Origin: Cryobacterium psychrophilum
GTDB taxonomy: Bacteria > Actinomycetota > Actinomycetes > Actinomycetales > Microbacteriaceae
DNA: 64,000 bases
Reading direction: 5' to 3'
Assembly: GCF_004365915.1 (NCBI RefSeq)
Contig: NZ_SODI01000001.1
Location: 2,480,001-2,544,000, forward strand
Below the pieces are notes generated by a model. That model did no database searches. It saw nothing but the letters and a program-made list of their open reading frames with translations, and had not been told where the DNA came from. The position numbers and the translations under genes were made by a program. This document shows, piece by piece, positions 17,446 to 26,673 of this stretch; position 1 is the first letter of the stretch, and each line of letters opens with the position of its first letter.

Positions 17446-18549
17446 TTGACAATCACGACCCGTAAAGCCGCGCTCGGCGGTTTTGCCATGTTCGGCGTTA
17501 TCGCCCTTCTTGCCGCCTGCGCGCCGGCCCCGACCGACTCCGGTTCAGGTTCGAACGATTCAGCGTCGGATTTCCTGCCCTGCATCGTCTCCGACTTCGG
17601 CGGATTCGACGACAAGTCCTTCAACCAGTCCAGCTACGACGGCATCACGGCCGCCTCCAAGGAACTCGGCGTCGAGTTCAAGCAGGCCGAGTCCACCACG
17701 GAAGACCAGTACGCCAGCAACGTGAGCAGCATGGTGGACCAGGGCTGCAACTTCATCCTCACCGTCGGTTTCGCGCTCGCCAATGCCACGCGCGATGCCG
17801 CCCAGGACAACCCCGACGTTGACTTCGCCATCATCGACTCTGCGATCTCCAACGACGACTTCAGCCCGTTGACCCTCGACAACGTGAAGCCTGTTCTCTA
17901 CGACACGGCCCAGGCCGCGTTCCTCGCGGGCTACCTCGCTGCCGGCACCACCAAGACCGGCATCGTGGGAACGTATGGCGGACTGCAGTTCCCGTCGGTC
18001 ACCATCTTCATGGACGGCTTCGTCGATGGCGTGGCGTACCACAACGAGCAGAAGGGCACCTCGGTCACGGTAACCGGCTGGGACAAGGAAGCTCAGACCG
18101 GCACGTTCGCGGGAAGCTTCGACGATATCAGCGCTGGCAAGACCATCAGCCAAAACCTGATCAACAGCGGCGTTGACATCATCCTCCCGGTCGCCGGACC
18201 GCTCTTCCAGGGCACCGCGCAGGCCATCAACGACTCCGGCAAGGACGTTGCCATCATCGGCGTGGACAGCGACCTGTTCGAGACCACACCCGAGTTCGGC
18301 GGCCTGTACCTCACCTCCGTCATGAAGCAGATGGCGGATGCCGCCAAGCAGATCATCGTGGACGCCGCCGGTGGAGACTTCTCCTCCGACCCGTACGTGG
18401 GCACCCTCGAGAACGAGGGCGTGCTCCTCGCCCCGCTCCACGACTTCGAGTCGAAGGTCGACCCGGCGCTCGTGACCGAGATCGACACGATCAAGGCCGC
18501 GATCATCTCCGGCGACATCGTCGTGACCTCGGACGCAACCCCGAAGTAG
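17446..18549 (+). CDS. BMP-family nucleoside-binding lipoprotein (ABC transporter)
   Basis: 367 aa. The start is TTG 17446 with CTGGAGG six bases upstream. Signal peptide with lipobox LLAACAP; Cys25 would be lipidated. BMP/Med family motifs: SDFGGFDDKSFNQSSYDGI and the domain II sequence SVTIFMDGFVDGVAYHN. Established: family members bind purine or other nucleosides for ABC import. The following ATPase, two permeases and three nucleoside-catabolic enzymes support a nucleoside substrate. A strong stem-loop between it and the ATPase gene probably sets high lipoprotein levels relative to the rest. Confidence 0.92.
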   Translation: MTITTRKAALGGFAMFGVIALLAACAPAPTDSGSGSNDSASDFLPCIVSDFGGFDDKSFNQSSYDGITAASKELGVEFKQAESTTEDQYASNVSSMVDQGCNFILTVGFALANATRDAAQDNPDVDFAIIDSAISNDDFSPLTLDNVKPVLYDTAQAAFLAGYLAAGTTKTGIVGTYGGLQFPSVTIFMDGFVDGVAYHNEQKGTSVTVTGWDKEAQTGTFAGSFDDISAGKTISQNLINSGVDIILPVAGPLFQGTAQAINDSGKDVAIIGVDSDLFETTPEFGGLYLTSVMKQMADAAKQIIVDAAGGDFSSDPYVGTLENEGVLLAPLHDFESKVDPALVTEIDTIKAAIISGDIVVTSDATPK

Positions 18550-18593
18550 CATCACCGCTTTTTCCGCACGATTCGCACCACCGCAGTGATGCG

Positions 18594-18630
18594 AAATCGG
18601 GGAGGTCAGCTGTGCTGGCCTCCCCGATTT
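18594..18630 (+). terminator. Intra-operon stem-loop between binding protein and ATPase genes
   Basis: Perfect 12-bp arms AAATCGGGGAGG (18594-18605) and CCTCCCCGATTT (18619-18630) with further pairing CAG/CTG in the loop. There is GATTTGTG after the stem but no long T-run. It fits a partial terminator or 3' stabiliser of the lipoprotein mRNA. Confidence 0.75.
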
Positions 18631-18682
18631 GTGTCCGCTCAACCTGACCGGTTCCCCTGGCCGCTCAATAGAATTGGGAAAT

Positions 18683-20307
<1,625 letters not shown>

Positions 20308-20311
<4 letters not shown>

Positions 20312-21594
20312 GCGACAGTCAGGTCCCCGCGACACCGCCAACCGCGCCCCCCTCCGCTTCGACGGAGCCGCGCAAGTCCGACGAGGAGCCCGGACGCTGG
20401 CACTCGGTGTTTCGCGAGATCACGACGGGAAGTGCCATCATTTCCGTGCTTGCCGTCGTGCTCGCGCTGCTCGTGGGCGCCGTCATGATTGCGCTCACGA
20501 CGACCGACGTGCAGGAGGCGGCCGGGTACTTCTTCTCCCGGCCCGGCGACATGCTCTCGGCCATCTGGCAGGCCGTGTCCGGCGCATACTCGGCACTCTT
20601 CCAGGGATCGATCTACAACTTCCGCCGGGACAGCTTCGCCGACGGGATCAAGCCGCTCACCGACACGCTCACCTTCGCCACCCCGCTCATCGCGGCCGGC
20701 CTCGGCGTCGCGCTCGGTTTTCGCGTCGGCATGTTCAACATCGGTGGTCGTGGGCAGATGCTCATCGCGGCCGCCCTCGGCGGCTGGGTCGCGTTCGCGC
20801 TCGACCTGCCCTACGGCATCCACTTGATTGCCGCCCTCGTCGTCGGCGTGCTCGGCGGCGCCCTGTGGGGTGGGATCGTGGGGCTGCTCAAGGCCCGCAC
20901 CGGTGCGCACGAGGTGATCACCACGATCATGCTCAACTACGTGGCCTTCTACCTCGTGAGTTATCTCCTGCGTGACGGTTTCCTGAAAACTCCCGGCTCC
21001 AACAACCCGAAGACCCCGGCCAGCAAGCCAACGGCCATCTTCCCCGACCTGCTCGGATCGAACTACAACCTGCACCTGGGCTTCGTGATCGTGATCGCCG
21101 CAACGATCTTCACCTGGTGGCTGCTGTCGCGTTCCAACCTCGGCTTCCAGTTTCGCGCCGTGGGCGCGAACCCGAGCGCGGCCCGCGTGGCCGGAATCGG
21201 CGTGCAGCGCATTTATGTCTACGCGATGCTCATCTCCGGTGGACTGGTCGGTCTGGCCGGCATCAACCAGGTGCTCGGCACCACCACGAGCGGCTTCGGC
21301 GCCACCGTGGACTCAAGCATCGGATTCGACGCCATCACGGTCGCGCTGCTCGGTCGTTCCAAGCCGTGGGGCGTCTTCGCCGCCGGGATCTTGTTCGGTG
21401 CGTTTAAGGCCGGTAGCTTCTCGATGCAGGCCGCCGAGGGCGTGCCCGTTGACATCATCGTGGTTGTTCAGGCTCTCATCGTGCTCTTCATCGCGGCGCC
21501 GCCGCTTGTGCGTGCCATCTTCCGCCTCCCGACGCCCGGCGCACCCACGCGCAAGCCTCGACTGAACGTAACCCAGGAGGTGACGGCCAAGTGA
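20308..21594 (+). CDS. Nucleoside ABC transporter permease (first)
   Basis: 428 aa. Member of the branched-chain/ribose-type inner membrane permeases. About 40 cytoplasmic residues precede the first helix (SAIISVLAVVLALLVGAVMI), with about nine more hydrophobic segments. Family motif: RVGMFNIGGRGQMLIAAALGG and GAHEVITTIMLNYVAFYL, the EAA-like loop that meets the ATPase. Overlaps the ATPase stop (ATGA) and the second permease start (GTGA), so all are translationally coupled. Confidence 0.92.
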
Positions 21595-22889
21595 GCACCA
21601 TCACACCCGTTATTCACCCCGCCCCGCGCGCGAAAACGGCACACGGCCCCGTCGGCGGTGCGAGCCGAAATTGGAAGGCGCCCATCGCGCTCGGCGTCTT
21701 CACTCTGCTCGGCCTCCTGATGCTCGTGGTCTTCGGCCGTGACGGCATCAGCACAATGCGCCTGTCCACCGGCTCCGACCTCATCCAACTGCCCGCGCTG
21801 GAGCTTCCCACCCGCGCCACCGGTGTGGTCATCACCGTGCTGCTGCTCGCGATCACGCTCGTGAGCAGCCGGCTCGTGTACAAGCGAGCCAAGGTGCCCG
21901 TATGGCTCATCAGCGTTTTCGCGTTTCTGCTGCTCGTCGGCTTCCTGGTCTGGGCGTCGGCGGGGAGCACCCTTCCCATCCCCGGGCTGCTGTTCGGCTC
22001 GATCAGCCTCGCCGTGCCGTTGATCTTCGGTGCGCTCGGCGGCGTGATCTCCGAGCGGGTCGGCGTGGTCAACATCGCCATCGAGGGTCAGCTGCTCGCT
22101 GGAGCGTTCACCTCGGCTCTCGTCGCCTCGGTGACCAACCAGCCCCTGCTCGGCCTCCTCGCCGCCATGGTCGCCGGAATGGCCGTGTCGTTCGTGCTGG
22201 CCGCGTTCTCGATCAAGTACTTCGTCGACCAGGTCATCGTCGGTGTCGTGCTCAACGTGCTCGTCATCGGTTTCACCGGATTCCTTTACTCGCAGCTGCT
22301 CGCCCCCAACTCGGCGCTGCTCAACCAGCCGCCCAAGTTCGAGCGCATCCACATTCCGTTCCTCAGCGAGATCCCGATCATCGGCCCGGTCCTGTTTCGC
22401 CAGACGCTCATCGTCTACCTCATGTACGTGGCCGTGATCGCGGTGTACTTCGCCGTTTTCCACACCAAGTGGGGCCTGCGTCTGCGCGCCGTGGGGGAGC
22501 ATCCGCAGGCCGCAGACACCGTGGGCATCAACGTGGCTCGCACCCGTTTTCTGAATGTGTCGCTCGCCGGCGCCATTGTGGGTCTCGGCGGCGCATACTT
22601 CACCCTCGGCTCGGTGGGGGCCTTCGGCAAAGAGATGACAGCTGGCGCCGGATTCATTGCCCTCGCGGCCGTGATCTTCGGCCGGTGGGATCCGATTCGG
22701 GCCACCCTCGCCGCGCTGTTGTTCGGCTTCGCGAGCAACCTGCAGAGCGTGCTGAGCATCATCGGTTCGCCCGTGCCGAGCGAATTCATGCTCATGCTCC
22801 CGTATCTCGTGACGATCTTCGCCGTGGCAGGCCTGGTCGGCAGGTCGCGGCCCCCGGCCGCATCCGGCAAGCCGTACATCAAATCATGA
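21591..22889 (+). CDS. Nucleoside ABC transporter permease (second)
   Basis: 432 aa from GTG 21591. About ten hydrophobic segments. Family motifs are GGVISERVGVVNIAIEGQLL and SIKYFVDQVIVGVVLNVLV. Paralogue of the previous permease; together they would form the heterodimeric channel. GTGA overlap with the first permease, ATGA overlap with the cytidine deaminase gene. Confidence 0.92.
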   Translation: MSTITPVIHPAPRAKTAHGPVGGASRNWKAPIALGVFTLLGLLMLVVFGRDGISTMRLSTGSDLIQLPALELPTRATGVVITVLLLAITLVSSRLVYKRAKVPVWLISVFAFLLLVGFLVWASAGSTLPIPGLLFGSISLAVPLIFGALGGVISERVGVVNIAIEGQLLAGAFTSALVASVTNQPLLGLLAAMVAGMAVSFVLAAFSIKYFVDQVIVGVVLNVLVIGFTGFLYSQLLAPNSALLNQPPKFERIHIPFLSEIPIIGPVLFRQTLIVYLMYVAVIAVYFAVFHTKWGLRLRAVGEHPQAADTVGINVARTRFLNVSLAGAIVGLGGAYFTLGSVGAFGKEMTAGAGFIALAAVIFGRWDPIRATLAALLFGFASNLQSVLSIIGSPVPSEFMLMLPYLVTIFAVAGLVGRSRPPAASGKPYIKS

Positions 22890-23308
22890 CCGCGCCAACG
22901 CCCGACTGGGCCGCGCTGCGGCAGGCGGCGACCGACGCCATGGGCCACGCCTACGTGCCCTACTCCAAGTTCCCGGTGGGGGCCGCCGCACTCGTTGATG
23001 ACGGGCGAGTGATCAGCGGATGCAACGTGGAGAATGCGTCCTACGGCCTCACCCTCTGCGCCGAATGCGCCTTGGTGTCCAGCCTGCACATGACCGGCGG
23101 CGGCCAGCTCGTCGCCTTCACCTGCGTGGACGGTAACGGCAACACGCTCATGCCGTGCGGTCGCTGCCGGCAACTGCTTTACGAACATTCCGCAGCCGGC
23201 ATGCTTTTGGAGACCGTATCGGGAACCCGCACGATTGACGAGGTGCTGCCCGACGCCTTCGGTCCGCGCCAGCTCGCCGAATATCGCACGTCAGGAGGAT
23301 CATCATGA
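22886..23308 (+). CDS. cdd: Cytidine deaminase
   Basis: Hydrolyses cytidine and deoxycytidine to uridine and deoxyuridine. 140 aa from ATG 22886, which overlaps the permease stop as ATGA; a longer open frame upstream lies within the permease gene and is not coding. Zinc site: CAE in SYGLTLCAECALV and PCGRCRQLLYE. KFPVGAAALVDDGRVISGCNVENA is the substrate-binding part, split here by family convention. The tetrameric small form. Coupled to deoA by another ATGA overlap. Confidence 0.95.
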   Translation: MTAPTPDWAALRQAATDAMGHAYVPYSKFPVGAAALVDDGRVISGCNVENASYGLTLCAECALVSSLHMTGGGQLVAFTCVDGNGNTLMPCGRCRQLLYEHSAAGMLLETVSGTRTIDEVLPDAFGPRQLAEYRTSGGSS

Positions 23309-24609
23309 GTGCCACCATGGAAGCCTTCGACGCCGTCGACCTCATCCGCGCCAAGCGAGACAAGGGCGAGCTGACCACCGCCCAGATCGACTGGCTCATC
23401 GACGCGTATACCCGTGGCTATGTGGGCGATGAGCAGATGGCGGCCATGACCATGGCCATCTTCCTCAACGGCATGAGCCGCAATGAGGTTCGCGCGCTCA
23501 CCATGGCCATGCTCGCCAGCGGGGAACGCATGAGCTTCACCGGACTCGGCAAGCCCACGACCGACAAGCACTCCAGCGGCGGTGTCGGCGACAAGATCAC
23601 CCTCCCGCTCATGCCGCTCGTGGCGGTCTTCGGCGCCGCGGTGCCGCAGCTCTCCGGCCGCGGCCTCGGCCACACCGGCGGCACCCTCGACAAGCTGGAG
23701 TCGATCCCTGGCTGGCGCGCCAATCTCAGCAACGAGGAAATGTACGCCCAGCTGCGCGATCACGGTGGCGTTGTCTGCGCGGCCGGCAGCGGCCTCGCGC
23801 CCGCAGACGGCAAGTTGTATTCTCTCCGAGACATAACCGGCACGGTCGAGGCCATCCCGCTCATCGCATCGTCGATCATGTCCAAGAAGATCGCGGAGGG
23901 CACGAGCGCGCTCGTGCTCGACGTCAAGTTCGGCTCCGGCGCCTTCCTCAAAGACATTGAGCGATCACGTGAACTTGCGCGCACCATGGTTGAGCTTGGC
24001 GAGGATGCCGGAGTGGCGACATCCGCCTTGCTGACCAACATGAATGTGCCGCTCGGTTTCGCGATCGGCAACGCCAACGAGGTGCGGGAATCGGTTGACG
24101 TGCTCGCTGGCGGTGGTCCCGCCGACGTGGTCGAGCTCACCGTGGCGCTGGCCCGCGAGATGCTGAACCTCGCCGGCATCACCGACGTGGACGTGGAATC
24201 GGCGCTGCGCGACGGCCGCGCCATGGACAAGTGGCGCGACGTGATTCGTGCCCAGGGCGGCGACCCGGATGCCGCGATGCCCGTGGCGCGCGACACTCAC
24301 GTCGTGCTCGCCGATCGTGACGGTGTCCTGGTCGAACAACAGGCGTTGCCGTTCGGTATCGGAGCGTGGCGCCTCGGCGCCGGTCGGGCACGCAAACAGG
24401 ACCCGGTGCAGCACGCCGCCGGGATCGACCTGCACGCGAAGCCCGGTGACACGGTGCGCCGCGGCCAGCCGTTGTTCACGCTCAGCGCCAACGAGCCGGA
24501 GCGATTCGCGCGCGCACTCGAGGCCGTTGACGGGGCCTGGCGTATTGGGGACGTGGGCGAGCCGGTACTCGATGGCGGTCCGCTGATCGCCGAGCGCATT
24601 TCCCGGTAG
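23305..24609 (+). CDS. deoA: Thymidine phosphorylase (pyrimidine nucleoside phosphorylase)
   Basis: 434 aa. Splits thymidine or deoxyuridine with phosphate into base and deoxyribose 1-phosphate. Phosphate-binding motif DKHSSGGVGDKITLPLMPL is near residue 82, the helical domain starts EAFDAVDLIRAKRDKGELT, and the C-terminal alpha/beta domain is present. Some relatives prefer uridine as well. Takes the product of Cdd within the same operon. Confidence 0.94.
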   Translation: MSATMEAFDAVDLIRAKRDKGELTTAQIDWLIDAYTRGYVGDEQMAAMTMAIFLNGMSRNEVRALTMAMLASGERMSFTGLGKPTTDKHSSGGVGDKITLPLMPLVAVFGAAVPQLSGRGLGHTGGTLDKLESIPGWRANLSNEEMYAQLRDHGGVVCAAGSGLAPADGKLYSLRDITGTVEAIPLIASSIMSKKIAEGTSALVLDVKFGSGAFLKDIERSRELARTMVELGEDAGVATSALLTNMNVPLGFAIGNANEVRESVDVLAGGGPADVVELTVALAREMLNLAGITDVDVESALRDGRAMDKWRDVIRAQGGDPDAAMPVARDTHVVLADRDGVLVEQQALPFGIGAWRLGAGRARKQDPVQHAAGIDLHAKPGDTVRRGQPLFTLSANEPERFARALEAVDGAWRIGDVGEPVLDGGPLIAERISR

Positions 24610-24702
24610 CCGTCGCCGCGCTTCCAACCGAAACGGGAAAACGTGCAGCGTGCCTTCAGCAAACATGGAGCCTCCGGGCGTACCTGCCGGTAGATTAGAA
24701 GA

Positions 24703-25824
24703 GTGAATACGACTCCAGAGGAATTCCTGATGCCCGGCGGCGGCGTAAGCATCAATACCCTGCCCAAGATCTCGCTGCACGACCACCTTGACGGTGGCCT
24801 GCGCCCGCAGACCATCATCGAATTGGCTGAGGCCATCGGTCTTGACCTGCCTGAAACCGATGTCGAGAGCCTTCAGAAGTGGTTCTACGACCAGTCGAGC
24901 GCCGGCTCCCTCGTGGAATACCTCAAGACCTTCGATGTGACGTGCGCCGTCATGCAGACGCGTGACGGACTTTTCCGTGTCGCGAAGGAATACGTGGAAG
25001 ATCTCGCCCTCGACGGCGTTATCTATGGTGAGGTTCGCTGGGCGCCCGAACAGCACCTCGCACGCGGACTCACCCTCGACGAAGCGGTCGAAGCGGTTCA
25101 GGACGGCCTTGAGGCGGGCATTGAGCACATGGAGGCCCAGGGCAAGTCCATCCGCACCGGTCAGATCATCACGGCCATGCGCCACGCCGACCGCAGCCTC
25201 GAAATCGCCGAGCTCGCCGTGCGCTACCGGTTCGACGGCGTCGTCGGCTTCGATATTGCCGGCGCGGAAGCGGGCTTTCCCGCGAGCAATCACCGGGCCG
25301 CGTTCGACCTGCTCGCCCGCGAGTTCATGCCGACGACGGTACATGCCGGCGAGGCCGACGGCCTCGACAGCATCCGGAGTGCACTGTTCGACGGTCGCGC
25401 GCTGCGCCTCGGACACGGCGTGCGTCTCGCCGAAGACGTGACGATCGAGCGTCAGGACGACGACAACACCTTCGTCACCCTGGGCCCGGTGGCCCAGTGG
25501 GTGCGCGACCGCGAGATCACGCTCGAGCTGTGCCCCTCGTCGAACCTGCAGACCGGCGCCATTGCCGCGTGGGGCGACGAGCTGCTCGACCACCCCTTCG
25601 ACCTGCTGTACCAGCTCGGCTTCAAGGTGACGGTGAACACCGACAACGGCCTGATGGGCGATACGACGCTCTCGCAGGAGCTCGCCCTGTTGAGCGATGC
25701 GTTCGGCTACGATCTCGATGACCTTGAGGTCTTCCAGCTCAACGCGGCCGCCGCATCGTTCCTGCCGCTCGAGGACCGGGAGGAGCTCACGAAAGCCATC
25801 GTCGCGGGCTTCGCCGACGCCTGA
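24703..25824 (+). CDS. add: Adenosine deaminase
   Basis: 373 aa from GTG 24703. Converts adenosine and deoxyadenosine to inosine forms, which the downstream purine nucleoside phosphorylase can split. Zinc ligands: HxH in SLHDHLDGGLRP, His in TTVHAGEADG, and the Asp in VTVNTDNGLMGDT; catalytic Glu is in the HAGE motif. LRLGHGVRLAEDV is also typical. The first 16 residues before INTLPK are extra. It starts 93 bp after deoA, so it may have its own promoter. Confidence 0.94.
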   Translation: MNTTPEEFLMPGGGVSINTLPKISLHDHLDGGLRPQTIIELAEAIGLDLPETDVESLQKWFYDQSSAGSLVEYLKTFDVTCAVMQTRDGLFRVAKEYVEDLALDGVIYGEVRWAPEQHLARGLTLDEAVEAVQDGLEAGIEHMEAQGKSIRTGQIITAMRHADRSLEIAELAVRYRFDGVVGFDIAGAEAGFPASNHRAAFDLLAREFMPTTVHAGEADGLDSIRSALFDGRALRLGHGVRLAEDVTIERQDDDNTFVTLGPVAQWVRDREITLELCPSSNLQTGAIAAWGDELLDHPFDLLYQLGFKVTVNTDNGLMGDTTLSQELALLSDAFGYDLDDLEVFQLNAAAASFLPLEDREELTKAIVAGFADA

Positions 25825-25858
25825 TCTCAGTTACCACTCGCAACTCATGAGAGACCAC

Positions 25859-26311
25859 ATGTCGCTGCCACCGCTGCCTCCCTCCGCCATTACGATCGGT
25901 GCGCGAGTAGGCGATTGGCGAGCAGCGGTCACGGCTGCCGGGGTCGCGCTCGAGCGATCGGGCGCTACGACCGCGGAATACACCGCGCGTATGCTCAGCG
26001 TCATCGACGAGTTCGGTGCCTACATCGTGATCGCGCCGGGGTTGGCCCTCGCGCACGCTCGGCCGGGTGAGGATGTGCTCGCCGATGGCCTGAGCGTCGT
26101 CACCCTGGCCGAACCCGTGAACTTCGGGCACCCCAACAACGACCCGGTGAGCGTGATCGTGGGGCTCGCGGTACTGAGCCGCGATGAGCACCTGGGGTTC
26201 GTCGCTGAACTCGCGAACGTGTTCAACGACGCGCAGGTCATTCCGGCCCTCGCTGCGGCCACGGATGCCGAATCCGTGCGTTCCTTGTTCGGGCATACGG
26301 CATCCTCGTGA
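25859..26311 (+). CDS. PTS EIIA component (fructose/mannitol-ascorbate type)
   Basis: 150 aa from ATG 25859 (an ATG at 25847 is also possible). The phospho-acceptor His is in GLALAHARPGEDV, a typical PTS_EIIA_2 site, and VNFGHPNNDPVSVIVGLA follows. It would carry phosphate from HPr to the IIB encoded next (GTGA overlap). No IIC membrane permease lies in the window; it follows adenosine deaminase. Role in a sugar PTS elsewhere, or in regulation, cannot be decided. Confidence 0.88.
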   Translation: MSLPPLPPSAITIGARVGDWRAAVTAAGVALERSGATTAEYTARMLSVIDEFGAYIVIAPGLALAHARPGEDVLADGLSVVTLAEPVNFGHPNNDPVSVIVGLAVLSRDEHLGFVAELANVFNDAQVIPALAAATDAESVRSLFGHTASS

Positions 26312-26583
26312 AGATCGTTGTCATGTGCGGCGTTGGTGTTGGTACGTCCGCGATCCTCAAGGGAAACGCCGAACGGGCCCTGGAACGCCTCGACATTGAT
26401 GCGAGCGTTGTCGCAACGGATGTTGCGGGCGTGCGAGCCGAAGCGGCCGACGCCCAGGTGATTCTCACCTCGTCGGAGCTCGTCGCTGCGATCGGAAAGA
26501 CCAACGCCGACGTGATCGTGATCAGTAACTACTTCGACGTCGACGAACTCGTCGCCAAACTCGACGTGGCCCTCGGCTCCTAG
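26308..26583 (+). CDS. PTS EIIB component (ascorbate/galactitol type)
   Basis: 91 aa, typical length for a free IIB of the SgaB/GatB kind. The P-loop-like phosphorylation site is MCGVGVGTSAILK with Cys7 as acceptor. GTG start overlaps the IIA stop. There is no IIC gene downstream; the next gene is convergent. The pair is thus an orphan soluble IIA-IIB relay in the nucleoside island. Confidence 0.88.
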   Translation: MKIVVMCGVGVGTSAILKGNAERALERLDIDASVVATDVAGVRAEAADAQVILTSSELVAAIGKTNADVIVISNYFDVDELVAKLDVALGS

Positions 26584-26673
26584 CAGGGTCACCCGGCACG
26601 GCGGCCGTCGGCGACTTTTGCGCCCTCCCGGGCTGCGGGAGCGCGCAGTGGGCGCCGATCGGGCCGGTACGGG

